From contig NZ_JACJTU010000012.1 in the NCBI RefSeq assembly GCF_014698835.1, forward strand, positions 1 to 64,000: a stretch of DNA of 64,000 nt, written 5' to 3'. How positions within the stretch are numbered: the stretch's first letter is position 1; each line of letters begins with the position of its first letter. Under the pieces are notes generated by a model. That model was given only the letters and a program-made list of their open reading frames with translations. It did not search any database and had not been told where the DNA came from. Shown piece by piece: positions 18,118 to 26,948 of the stretch. The translations under genes and the position numbers were made by a program. This DNA is from Nostoc paludosum FACHB-159. GTDB lineage: Bacteria > Cyanobacteriota > Cyanobacteriia > Cyanobacteriales > Nostocaceae.

Positions 18118-20085
18118 ATGAATGTCCTTCGTTTCCTCCTTTTAGAGGATAGTCTCTTGGATGCAGAGCTTAGCCAAGCGATGCTAGCCGAAGGAGGAAT
18201 TGATTGCCAAGTAATAAGAGTCGAGACTGCGGCTGAGTTTTTGGCTGCTATTTCCACAGAGGCTTTCGATTTAATTCTTGCCGATTATGCCTTGCCTGCT
18301 TTCGATGGCATTTCTGCCTTGGAAATTGCTCGAAACAAATGTCCAGAGACTCCTTTTATTTTTGTTTCTGGGGTATTGGGTGAAGAATTAGCCATCGAAG
18401 CTTTAAAGAATGGTGCAACAGATTATGTTTTGAAGCAACGTTTAGGGCGGTTAGTTCCCTCGGTGCAACGTGCATTGCGGGAAGCCAAAGAACGGCGCGA
18501 TCGCCAGGTGATAGAAGAGTCTTTACAAAAAAGCGAAGCCAAGTATCGCCGAATTGTCGATACCTCTTATGAGGGAATTTGTACCATCGACTCACTCGCC
18601 CGAATAGAATTCGTGAATCAGCGGATGTTACAAATGTTAGGTTATGCAGCAGCAGAAATGCTCGGTCGCTCGATATTTGATTTTATCGAACGAGTTGATG
18701 GTGTTGATGTCCAAGAACAACTCGAATGGCTCAAAAAACAAGAGAGTGATTTAAAAGAAGGCCGATGGCGCTGCAAAGATGGTTCTTATATTTGGACGCT
18801 GATTTCTGCTAGAGCTATTTTTAACGAACAGGGTGAATTCTTGGGGGCGATCGCCATGTTAACTGACATCACCGATCGCAAACGCACCGAAGAAGAACGC
18901 GATCGTCTGTTGCAACGGGAAAAATTAGCGCGTGCAGAAGCAGAAGCCGCCAACCGCATCAAAGATGAATTTTTGGCGGTGCTTTCCCATGAATTGCGAT
19001 CGCCCTTAAATCCGATTCTCGGTTGGGCAAAACTCTTGCAAAGCCGTAAATTTAGCGAAACAGCCCTGCAAAAAGCACTCTCAACCATTGAGCGCAATGC
19101 TAAATTACAAGCTCAACTCATTGAAGACTTGCTGGATGTTTCTCGCATCCTCCAAGGTAAACTCAATCTGAAGATGGTATCAGTAGATTTGGCATCCACC
19201 ATTGAAGCAGCAATGGAAACGGTGCGTTTAGCAGCAGAGGCCAAAACCATTCACATTGAAACGTTGCTCGATCCGGCAGTCGGCAGAGTTTTGGGCGATC
19301 CAGCTCGCTTACAGCAAGTCGTGTGGAATTTATTATCCAATGCCGTCAAATTCACAGCTACAGGTGGACGAGTAAATGTGCAATTAGAGTGCATCGACGG
19401 TCACGCGCAAATTACCGTCACCGACACAGGAAAGGGAATTAGCCAGGATTTCTTACCCCATGTGTTTGACTATTTCTGTCAAGACGACAATACAACGACC
19501 AGAAAATTTGGGGGACTGGGATTAGGGTTAGCGATCGCTCGTCACTTAGTGGAAATGCACGGCGGATCGATTTGGGTGCAAAGTTTTGGCGAGGAGCAGG
19601 GAGCCACCTTCACAGTTAGATTACCACGAATTAAGGACAGTGCAACAATTAACTATGAAGTCAATGATAATCCTGCAACTGTCGTTTCTACCTTCTCGCC
19701 GCTGCTGGGGATACAAGTCTTGATTGTAGATGACAATGACGACAGTCGCGACTTTTTCACCTTTGTACTTGAAGAGTTTGGAGCCACAGCGATCGCAGTT
19801 GCATCGGCAAGTGAGGCACTAAATATCTTAGCACAATTAAAACCAGATATCTTGCTCAGCGATATTGGAATGCCAGAAATGAACGGCTATATGCTGATGG
19901 AAGAAATACGTGCTTTCGAGGTACAAACGGGGAGAGAAAAGATTCCAGCGATCGCTCTGACAGCTTATGCAGGCGAAATCGATCGGCAACAAGCACTTCG
20001 AGCAGGCTTTCAACAGCACCTCGTTAAACCCGTGGCACCAGACGAATTACTCATGGCGATTTCGAGTTTAATCAAACATAACTAA
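18118..20085 (+). CDS. Hybrid sensor kinase (REC-PAS-HisKA-HATPase-REC)
   Basis: 655 residues. An N-terminal receiver (Asp56 in LADYALP) is followed by a PAS/PAC domain (about 140-260), HisKA with His291 in LSHELRSP, and HATPase_c (NLLSNAVKF, DTGKGI, GLGLGLA). The C-terminal receiver has Asp582 in LLSDIGMP. There are no membrane helices, so it is cytoplasmic. It lies 11 bp after the Rcp1-like gene. aggagag is well placed for the ATG used here; a GTG one codon upstream is the alternative. The layout suggests a multistep phosphorelay encoded by one operon. Confidence 0.92.
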   Translation: MNVLRFLLLEDSLLDAELSQAMLAEGGIDCQVIRVETAAEFLAAISTEAFDLILADYALPAFDGISALEIARNKCPETPFIFVSGVLGEELAIEALKNGATDYVLKQRLGRLVPSVQRALREAKERRDRQVIEESLQKSEAKYRRIVDTSYEGICTIDSLARIEFVNQRMLQMLGYAAAEMLGRSIFDFIERVDGVDVQEQLEWLKKQESDLKEGRWRCKDGSYIWTLISARAIFNEQGEFLGAIAMLTDITDRKRTEEERDRLLQREKLARAEAEAANRIKDEFLAVLSHELRSPLNPILGWAKLLQSRKFSETALQKALSTIERNAKLQAQLIEDLLDVSRILQGKLNLKMVSVDLASTIEAAMETVRLAAEAKTIHIETLLDPAVGRVLGDPARLQQVVWNLLSNAVKFTATGGRVNVQLECIDGHAQITVTDTGKGISQDFLPHVFDYFCQDDNTTTRKFGGLGLGLAIARHLVEMHGGSIWVQSFGEEQGATFTVRLPRIKDSATINYEVNDNPATVVSTFSPLLGIQVLIVDDNDDSRDFFTFVLEEFGATAIAVASASEALNILAQLKPDILLSDIGMPEMNGYMLMEEIRAFEVQTGREKIPAIALTAYAGEIDRQQALRAGFQQHLVKPVAPDELLMAISSLIKHN

Positions 20086-20176
20086 TGACAATTTTAAAAA
20101 TGATTGCGATAGATGCATCGCCAAACAAAAATCGCTTTATGCAAAAATTAATACAAGTCTTTGAGATAATTGATCG

Positions 20177-21214
20177 ATGATCTGGGCATCTGGGCAGAAG
20201 TTACACAGTAACAGCTATGAAATTAAAAAACTCTTAGGACAGGACGACTTTGTGATTAGTTATCTCGCAGAAATGCAAGATGGCAAGAATGTTATGATTA
20301 AGACATTGGATGCTAATTTGCTTAACCTACTGAGTCACGACGAAAGCGATCGCTTAAAATCAGGTTTTGCAGATGAATCCCGTAAACTAGCAATATGTAA
20401 ACACCCCAATATTGTCAAAGTCTTTGAAACCTTCTATGAAGGGGATTTACTGTGCATGGTCACGGAATATATTCCAGGAAATAATTTAGCCAACATTATC
20501 CAACCGCGAGGATTTTTACCAGAAAAAGAGGCTGTGGAATACATCCAGCAAATTGGGAAGGCACTAATAGAAGTACATAAACAAGAATTCTTGCATCGAG
20601 ATGTGAAACCAAAAAATATTATTCTGCGGGCAGGTACACATCAAGTTGTTTTGATTAACTTTGACTTAGCACGAAAATTCGTTGAGAATCCCGTGTCAAG
20701 TCGTGGTAACTTAGTTGACAAATTTACACCAATTGAACTGTATTCAAACTCCGCCAGACAACAGCGGCAACGCGGCCCTTGGACTGATGTTTATTCTCTA
20801 GCTGCAACTTTATATATTTTATTAACAGGGCAACCACCAGAAAATGCGATTGATCGCCAGGATAACAATAAGCGTTTAATTCCACCTAAAGAATTGAATC
20901 ATGAGATTAGCGATCGTGTCAATGATGCCATTCTCCACGCAATGGAACTACAACCCGATAACCGTCCCCAAACAGTAGAAGACTTCTTAAAAGAATTGGG
21001 TTTAAAAACAACAGGTTTTTCTCTTCCCCAGTTTCTTTGGGCACAACCTCTATGGGCAAGGATACTAGAGATTATGGGTGTATTAACATTATTTGCAGCC
21101 TTGATCTCAGGAATCAAAGATGGCACAGACTTATTCAAAGATTGGTTTCCAGACAAATCACCACCCCCGACACAACAAACGCCATCGTCTTCCACTCAAC
21201 CACAAAATAGGTAA
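20177..21214 (+). CDS. Ser/Thr protein kinase-like protein with altered DFG (possible pseudokinase)
   Basis: 345 residues: kinase fold to about residue 275, a membrane helix (about 293-312) and a Pro/Gln-rich tail. The VIK-type lysine (Lys42) and HRDVKPKN (140-147) are intact. The magnesium-binding DFG is replaced by NFD (161-163), and the glycine loop is degenerate (LGQDDFV, 20-26). APE is also changed to PIE. Loss of the DFG Asp usually abolishes or strongly changes catalysis, so this may act as a membrane-anchored scaffold. It lies downstream of the hybrid kinase on the same strand. Confidence 0.85.
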   Translation: MIWASGQKLHSNSYEIKKLLGQDDFVISYLAEMQDGKNVMIKTLDANLLNLLSHDESDRLKSGFADESRKLAICKHPNIVKVFETFYEGDLLCMVTEYIPGNNLANIIQPRGFLPEKEAVEYIQQIGKALIEVHKQEFLHRDVKPKNIILRAGTHQVVLINFDLARKFVENPVSSRGNLVDKFTPIELYSNSARQQRQRGPWTDVYSLAATLYILLTGQPPENAIDRQDNNKRLIPPKELNHEISDRVNDAILHAMELQPDNRPQTVEDFLKELGLKTTGFSLPQFLWAQPLWARILEIMGVLTLFAALISGIKDGTDLFKDWFPDKSPPPTQQTPSSSTQPQNR

Positions 21215-21298
21215 TATAGCTAGGGACTGGGTGAAAACATGCGTAGGTTGGGTTTCACTCCGTTAAACCCAACAAAGATAAGATTTTGAGGTGTTGGG

Positions 21299-21473
21299 TT
21301 TATTGAATTCGGGATGCCGTTTATTGAATTTGGGATGTCGTTTATTGAATTCGGGGTGTCGTTTATTGAATCCGGGTTGTCGTTTATTGAATTCGGGATG
21401 TCGTTCATTGAATTCGGGGTGTCGTTTATTGAATCCGGGTTGTCGTTTATTGAATTCGGGATGTCGTTTATTA
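21299..21473. repeat. 21-bp tandem repeat, eight full copies plus a partial
   Basis: Eight exact-length 21-bp units of the form tttattgaattcgggatgtc-g run from 21299 to 21466, with a partial ninth. Unit variants (gggatg, ggggtg, gggttg) recur in the order A-B-C-A-B-C, which suggests duplication of a three-unit block. Because 21 is divisible by three, all frames stay open, giving artificial heptapeptide-repeat ORFs on both strands. Confidence 0.9.
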
Positions 21474-21533
21474 TTTTTGTTCAATTTTAATTTCAGAAGG
21501 ATAAAACTCAAACTCTTGCCCCAAAATCGTTTT

Positions 21534-21602
21534 ACCCCACCCCCAACCCCTCCCCTTGGCAAGGGGAGGGGAGGTTTTGCGTCAGCAAAGCCGGGGTGGG
21601 GT
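21534..21602. repeat. G/C-rich palindromic element
   Basis: Outer arms accccaccc and gggtggggt enclose an inner hairpin (cccctcccctt / aaggggagggg). An analogous structure with the same outer arms lies at 62569-62639, so this is a dispersed repeat family and probably not a dedicated terminator. Confidence 0.6.
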
Positions 21603-21868
21603 AACGCGGATGGAACTCGTAAATGAGTGAATTCAAAACTACGTCATGACAAAGGTTTCACGTTAAGTTGACACCACTGGGCATTGCCGTGCCCCAACCA
21701 ACGTATTTGTATCATCATTAAAGTGAAACGGTATTACCCTGCGGGAAGCAAGCTACGTTCCTCAACCCAACCTACACAATTTATTTTTTGGGCTTAACTG
21801 AACCGTCTTGCACCATAACTCACAAAAAGCGTGTCAAAATCAACATTAGCCATCAAGAAATCTGGTAT

Positions 21869-23179
21869 ATGTTCTGGCAAGACGGACAGCTAATATACAA
21901 CGGCAAATACAAAATAGAAAAATACTTAGGTGGTGGCGGTTTTGCAGTCACCTACCAAGCAATGCACACCAAGCTAAACCGCCGAGTCGTCATCAAACCC
22001 CCTAACATTAGCGTCCAACAAGATCCAGACTATCCCAAGTACGTTGAACGTTTCAAAAAAGAAGCCCAAATGCTAGCAATGTGTTGCACAGATTCACATC
22101 CTCATATTGTGCAAGTATTCGACTTTTTTGAAGCAGATGATCGTTACTGCTTAGAAATGCAATACATAGCAGGCCAGAGTTTGTGGGACTATGTGCGACG
22201 CCAAGGTGCATTACCCGAAACTGAAGCTATAAAATACATCCGCCAAATGGGTTTAGCTTTGGTAGATGTGCATAAAAAAGGAGTCTTACATCTCGATGTC
22301 ACTCCTCCTAATATTATGCTCAACTTCGATCCAGCAATTCCTAACTCAGGCAAAGCAGTGTTGATAGACTTTGGTATTGCGGGTGATATGTCCCCACCAA
22401 GTACGCTTTCCAGGTCTTTTGGTAACAAAGCATTTGCACCCTATGAATTAACACGCAAAGGGATTCGCCGCCCAACAGTTGATGTCTACTGCTTGGCTGG
22501 GTCTTTGTACTATGCTATCACTGGGCAACGCCCCACCAATTCCTTTGACCGCAAGTATGAACAAGAGGAATTAGTTCCACCAAAGCAACTTGTCCCAAGT
22601 CTTAGCGATGGAGTAAATCAAGCGATTCTGCAAGGCATGGCATTAGAAGCAAAAGACAGACCCCAGACAATGGAAGAATGGTTGAATTTACTCTCCTCCT
22701 CGCAAGCTAATCTCACAAGAGTAATATTGGCTTCAGATGTGGGGGTAAATTACCAAAACCTAGAGAATTTACTTAAAGCGGGGAAATGGAAAGCAGCAGA
22801 CGAGGAAACTACCAGAGTCATGCTGAAGGTAGCCAAAAGAGAACAGGAAGGCTGGCTTAATTTTCAATCAATTGAAAATTTTCCCTGCACAGACTTACGC
22901 ACAATTGACCAATTGTGGGTAAAATACAGCAATGGTCATTTTGGCTTTAGCGTACAAAAACGTATATGGCTAGAGTGCGGCGGTAAAGTCGATTATGAAA
23001 CGGAGTGTCTTTTGGGCGATCGCTTAGGCTGGCGCGTAAAAAGCAGCTGGCTATCCAAAGATAAATACAACTATTCCCAAAATGCCCTGGCAGGGCATCT
23101 CCCATCGGCTTACGCTGCTCGCTTGTTAAGCTTTCTTAGTTATCAGTGGTTACTTCTTCTCTCGCGTCCAGACTTGTAA
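21869..23179 (+). CDS. Ser/Thr protein kinase fused to a GUN4 domain
   Basis: 436 residues from the ATG giving MFWQDGQLIYNGKY; the frame stays open to a TTG at 21788. Kinase domain: glycine loop LGGGGF (20-25), Lys43, catalytic loop HLDVTPPN (141-148, so HRD Arg is Leu and the loop Lys is Thr), and DFG at 167-169. From about 295 to 435 there is a GUN4 domain (NLLKAGKWKAADEET, W-L--ENFPCTDLRTID, FGFSVQ, GHLPS). GUN4 binds porphyrins and activates Mg-chelatase. Kinase fusions are known in cyanobacteria and may couple tetrapyrrole status to signalling (inference). Confidence 0.88.
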   Translation: MFWQDGQLIYNGKYKIEKYLGGGGFAVTYQAMHTKLNRRVVIKPPNISVQQDPDYPKYVERFKKEAQMLAMCCTDSHPHIVQVFDFFEADDRYCLEMQYIAGQSLWDYVRRQGALPETEAIKYIRQMGLALVDVHKKGVLHLDVTPPNIMLNFDPAIPNSGKAVLIDFGIAGDMSPPSTLSRSFGNKAFAPYELTRKGIRRPTVDVYCLAGSLYYAITGQRPTNSFDRKYEQEELVPPKQLVPSLSDGVNQAILQGMALEAKDRPQTMEEWLNLLSSSQANLTRVILASDVGVNYQNLENLLKAGKWKAADEETTRVMLKVAKREQEGWLNFQSIENFPCTDLRTIDQLWVKYSNGHFGFSVQKRIWLECGGKVDYETECLLGDRLGWRVKSSWLSKDKYNYSQNALAGHLPSAYAARLLSFLSYQWLLLLSRPDL

Positions 23180-23361
23180 ATTGTAATCTATAAAGGTTTC
23201 AGAGATTTGTAAAAGTTTCTAAACAACGTATATTCGACGAAGCTTTGCGGATTCTAGCTTTTCGATACCTGGCACTGCGGCTCAGGCGCACGCCTCGCAA
23301 ACACAAAAAGCTGCGACTGCCATTAGATAAGATATAAATCAATATAAATTAGGTGTAAATA

Positions 23362-24183
23362 GTGTCCTTTGACAATGTTTGTAAAATATTAGCAGAAAAA
23401 TATCCAAAAGATTTTGCCCGGTGGCTGCTACCTGATGAACCGCAAACAATTAAAGTATTAAAAACTGAATTAAGCATCGAACCAATTCGAGCAGATTCTG
23501 TGATATTTTTACAAACAGAAAATCGTATTTTACATTTGGAATTTCAAACAACACAAAAATCAGATACTCCTATTCCCTTCAGGATGTTGGATTACTTTGT
23601 TAGATTAGTCCGAAAATATGATGTTCCAATAACGCAGGTAGTAATTTTTTTACAAGAGACAAGTAAGGAAATCGCTTTTACCGAAGAATATGTAAATGAG
23701 ATGACACATCATCGCTATCGTGTTGTACGAATGTGGGAACAAGATTCAGCGTTATTTCTCAATAATCTTGCATTATTACCGTTAGCACCTTTAACACAGA
23801 CAAATTCCCCCCAAGGGTTATTATCCCAAATTGCCCAGAGTGTTGCTAAAATTTCAGATAGGGAAACAAGGCAAAATATCGCAGCTTACACAGAAATATT
23901 AGCAGGTTTGCGATTTGAAAAGGATTTTATTCGTCAGTTATTGAGCGAGGATGTTATGCAGGAGTCAGTGATTTATCAGGATATTTTGCAGAAAGGAGAT
24001 AAGCAAGGTGAAGAACGTACAATTATACGCCAGCTAAATCGGCGTTTTGGTGAAATAAATTCATCATTGATTGAGAGAATTAGAGTGCTATCTGTGGAAA
24101 AACTAGATGATTTAGCAGAAGCATTATTAGACTTTTCACAAGTATCTGATTTAGTAGCTTGGTTAGATGAACAAAAAAGCTAA
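23362..24183 (+). CDS. Rpn-like PD-(D/E)XK nuclease/putative transposase family with DUF4351 tail
   Basis: 273 residues. The N-terminal half has the recombination-promoting nuclease fold pattern: an acidic residue in RADSVIFL, then the HLEFQTT strand (E-x-Q in place of ExK). The C-terminal segment QLNRRFGEI...LDDLAEALLDF matches DUF4351. Family members are abundant in cyanobacteria; RpnA of E. coli promotes RecA-independent recombination. GTG start. It is unrelated in detail to the second Rpn-like gene at 41.8 kb. No terminal repeats are seen, so there is no evidence that it is itself mobile. Confidence 0.8.
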   Translation: MSFDNVCKILAEKYPKDFARWLLPDEPQTIKVLKTELSIEPIRADSVIFLQTENRILHLEFQTTQKSDTPIPFRMLDYFVRLVRKYDVPITQVVIFLQETSKEIAFTEEYVNEMTHHRYRVVRMWEQDSALFLNNLALLPLAPLTQTNSPQGLLSQIAQSVAKISDRETRQNIAAYTEILAGLRFEKDFIRQLLSEDVMQESVIYQDILQKGDKQGEERTIIRQLNRRFGEINSSLIERIRVLSVEKLDDLAEALLDFSQVSDLVAWLDEQKS

Positions 24184-24198
24184 TAAAAAACAAAATAA

Positions 24199-24216
24199 CC
24201 CCAGCTAAACCTGGGG
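24199..24216 (-). terminator. Hairpin between convergent genes
   Basis: ccccag-loop-ctgggg stem. Read on the minus strand it is followed by a T-rich tract (ttattttgtttttta), so it best terminates the amidohydrolase transcript. It lies about 110 bp past that gene's stop and 16 bp past the plus-strand Rpn-like gene. Confidence 0.6.
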
Positions 24217-24325
24217 ACAGAGCATACCTTAACAGGTTCTACAGCTGAAGATTTATTAGAATTTGTGGGCACTTGGGAAGGTTGAGATATTAGAGAATGC
24301 CTACAACTAGTTGATGACATTTTCC

Positions 24326-25543
24326 TCAACTAAAAAACTTCTCCACGCATCTGACAAATATTTCGACACCCATTCCCAACGCTGTTTCATCAAAATCAAA
24401 CCGTGGGTGATGATGTGGATAAGCCAAATCTTTCTCAGGATTCGCAGAACCCAAAAAGAAATAGCAACCAGGGACTTCTTCTAAGAAAAACGACATATCT
24501 TCAGCAGCCATAGTTTGGCATTCTGGTACAATTCCCACAGGAGTTTCTACCACTTCTTCTGCTACAGACCGCACCAATTGAGCCATTTTCACATCATTAA
24601 TTACTGGTGGATAAAGTGACCAATAATCTAACTCATATTTTGCACCCTGACTCTGACAAATTCCGGCAATAATCTGCTCAACCCGCTGATGGAAAAAGCC
24701 TTTAAAATTCGGATTGAAATACCTGACAGTAGCACTCATTCTCGCTGTGTCAGCAATTACATTCCGCTTGGTTCCAGCATGAAGTTCGCCTACTGTCACC
24801 ACAGCCGAATCAATAGGATTCACATTCCGAGCAACAATAGTTTGTAAAGCATTGACAATTTGGGCAGCAACGACAACGGAATCCACAGTTTGATGAGGTA
24901 GTGCGCCATGTCCACCTTTGCCCAAAATTGTGCAGTTAAAGCACTCCACAGCTGCCATCAAAGCCCCAGCACGAACGCCCACCGTTCCTAAGGGCAAATT
25001 ATTCCACAAATGCAAACCGATAATTGCATCAACATCAGGATTTTTCAGCACCCCAGCTTCAATCATCGGCTTTGCGCCTCCTGGTGATTCTTCTGCTGGC
25101 TGGAAGATGATTTTCACCGTACCAGAGAAGTCTTGACGATGCTGTTGCAGATAGTAAGCTGTACCCAAAGCGATCGCAGTATGTCCATCATGTCCACAAG
25201 CGTGCATCACTCCATCATGCTGCGATTTGTAAGCCACTTCGTTCAGTTCTTGAATTGGCAAAGCATCCATATCGGCTCGAATTGCCAAAACTTTCTCAGT
25301 GGGGAGTTTGTTACCTTTGATGATGGCGACAATACCAGTTTGGGCAATGCCGATTTTATGCTCAATTCCCCATTCTTGCAATTTCTGTGAGACGAATTCA
25401 GCAGTCAGTTTTTCCTGAAAACCCAACTCTGGTTGTTGATGTAATCGCCGTCGCCACTCTATCAATTGTGGTTGCAATGAGCGGATTGAAAGTCTAATTC
25501 GAGATAAGTCAACAGAAGAGGGGTTGGGAAAAGTGGAAACCAT
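24326..25543 (-). CDS. M20-family metallo-amidohydrolase (N-acyl amino acid/hippurate hydrolase-like)
   Basis: 405 residues. Metal ligands: HACGHDGH at 114-121, the Glu pair at 151-152 in QPAEESPGG, GLHLWN, and a C-terminal HHHP near 380. DMDAL at 91-95 is the family hallmark. The dimerisation domain with the GKGGHGALPH motif is present, so the enzyme looks complete and active. The family hydrolyses N-acyl amino acids, hippurate or auxin conjugates; the substrate is not readable from sequence. There is no signal peptide, so it is cytoplasmic. It is a single gene. Confidence 0.9.
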   Translation of the reverse strand: MVSTFPNPSSVDLSRIRLSIRSLQPQLIEWRRRLHQQPELGFQEKLTAEFVSQKLQEWGIEHKIGIAQTGIVAIIKGNKLPTEKVLAIRADMDALPIQELNEVAYKSQHDGVMHACGHDGHTAIALGTAYYLQQHRQDFSGTVKIIFQPAEESPGGAKPMIEAGVLKNPDVDAIIGLHLWNNLPLGTVGVRAGALMAAVECFNCTILGKGGHGALPHQTVDSVVVAAQIVNALQTIVARNVNPIDSAVVTVGELHAGTKRNVIADTARMSATVRYFNPNFKGFFHQRVEQIIAGICQSQGAKYELDYWSLYPPVINDVKMAQLVRSVAEEVVETPVGIVPECQTMAAEDMSFFLEEVPGCYFFLGSANPEKDLAYPHHHPRFDFDETALGMGVEIFVRCVEKFFS

Positions 25544-26027
25544 TATTAAGACAAAGTAGTTTCAGCAGAGCTAACTTACGTTATTTTTCCACTTTAACGC
25601 AATCTGTCGCGCATTTAGGTTGCACATACTTCAAGCAGTTTTTATTTCTCCCAGTTTTCTAATAGTCACTATCAGCCACACAAATACCTTTACATTTAAT
25701 ACCGTTCGTAGCGGTGCGCTGACAATGAGAACATAGAACTTTTTCGTTTTCTGTTTCTTGGTTTATCTCTATGCTAGTGCTTGCCTTTCCTTTGTCTTTT
25801 TCGGTTTGGAGTTCTACAGTCATAAGAATAGAGGAATTTTTTGGTTCTTCAGTACCTATTATGATAAAATCGCCATGAAAAATCCAAACAAGCTTGTTAT
25901 GTAAGGGTAATCGTGCTGATTTTTTGACATTAATTTCTTAATATTGCCTTTTTTATCTGTTCCCTGTTCCCTCTTGCAGACTGTTAATTTAGCATAACAA
26001 GTACGGTAGAGCCAATTTTTTCGCGAT
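25544..26027. other. Spacer holding a small Cys-rich gene
   Basis: Apart from the small CDS at 25659-25823 I see no other gene. A ttccctgttccctc-type repeat occurs near 25960. Confidence 0.5.
25659..25823 (-). CDS. Small Cys-rich protein, putative zinc knuckle, unknown function
   Basis: 54 residues. The first 29 are Glu/Lys/Thr-rich. The rest carries CSHC at 31-34 and CKGIC at 44-48, i.e. CxxC-N9-CxxxC, a plausible zinc or metal site. It ends DSDY. Start ATG; the Shine-Dalgarno is weak. The clean Cys pattern and polar N terminus argue for a real gene. No family is recognised. It may share a transcript with the amidohydrolase downstream on the same strand. Confidence 0.5.
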   Translation of the reverse strand: MTVELQTEKDKGKASTSIEINQETENEKVLCSHCQRTATNGIKCKGICVADSDY

Positions 26028-26705
26028 TTACATTAGTCTTTCTAAATCTAAATCTGATGCTATTTGAGCAAGTTTCTCTAAATCAGTGAGGTTGTTTATA
26101 TAAGGTAAGCAGCCTAAAACTGGTACGTTAGTTAATGATTGAATCAATTGGTGTGGTGTCCAGTCGGCTATTTCTGCATCTGAACGGGGTTGTACGCAGT
26201 TCAACACAATGCCCACCAGATTCACGCGCGATTGTCTAGCCAATGCTACATTCGCCACTGCACTAGCGATCGCTCCTAATCTCACTGGTACTACCAATAC
26301 TGTTGGTAAACGCCATTCTGCGGCTAGATCGGCTACTGTCAATTCTTCTGTGACTGGCGAACCCAAGCCACCCAAGGCTTCTACCAAGACAAAATCACGC
26401 TCGGATCGCAATTTAGACAAGGCTTGCCACACCAAGGCTAAATCTACTCGGCGATTTTCTCGTGCTGCGGCGATGGGAGGAGCGAGTGGCGCTTGAAAAT
26501 ACAACGGTGTAATTTCTTCGGGAGATTGTTCTAGGGCGAATAGATTTTCATACCATTCGCGATCGCCAATTCCTGATTGAATCGGTTTCATGATTCCCCA
26601 GCTACGCTGCGGGTAATGTTTTTGCCAATAGGCTGCTAACGCTGTAGTTAAAACAGTTTTACCAGCCTCTGTATCAGTTCCAGTAATCAGTAATGCTTTC
26701 AACAA
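26028..26705 (-). CDS. bioD: Dethiobiotin synthetase
   Basis: 225 residues. The P-loop GTDTEAGKT (9-17) is diagnostic of BioD. KPIQSG (Lys binding the substrate carbamate), [10 protein letters not shown] and VVLNCV-type segments follow. The enzyme closes the ureido ring of dethiobiotin from 7,8-diaminopelargonate, CO2 and ATP, the penultimate step of biotin synthesis. No other bio gene lies nearby, consistent with scattered biotin genes in cyanobacteria. Confidence 0.93.
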   Translation of the reverse strand: MLKALLITGTDTEAGKTVLTTALAAYWQKHYPQRSWGIMKPIQSGIGDREWYENLFALEQSPEEITPLYFQAPLAPPIAAARENRRVDLALVWQALSKLRSERDFVLVEALGGLGSPVTEELTVADLAAEWRLPTVLVVPVRLGAIASAVANVALARQSRVNLVGIVLNCVQPRSDAEIADWTPHQLIQSLTNVPVLGCLPYINNLTDLEKLAQIASDLDLERLM

Positions 26706-26948
26706 TGATTGCTAAATAATTAATGTTTTTTCATTTTGAGAGCAGATTTCAGGTTAAGTGAAAGCCAAACACAGAGTTTGTTTTACTTTTTGAATTCTGC
26801 TGTAGTTATTAGTGATGAGAAAATAAACGCTAATAACTAATAAATCATTTTAGTACAATTTCGACAATTAAATTCATCGAGCGATGATTCCTTGATGGCA
26901 CATAGCAAGCGAATTTATCGCTGGGGTCAATCCAAAATCGTCTAGCTT

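Larger units (their letters stand above)
21215..21868. other. Repeat-rich spacer between two kinase genes
   Basis: Contains the 21-bp tandem array (21299-21466) and a G/C-rich palindromic element (21534-21602). It also contains a gcgggaagcaagctacgt motif near 21738, which occurs in reverse-complement form near 54840. No gene is supported here. Confidence 0.7.

Noticed and set aside
21299..21473. CRISPR array
   Set aside because: Units are contiguous with no spacers; no cas genes in the window. The same applies to the 9-bp and heptamer arrays.
21291..21626. Frame encoding LLNSGCR heptapeptides, and mirror frames on the minus strand (FNKRHPE)
   Set aside because: Artefact of the 21-bp tandem repeat, whose length is a multiple of three. 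No ribosome site and low-complexity composition.
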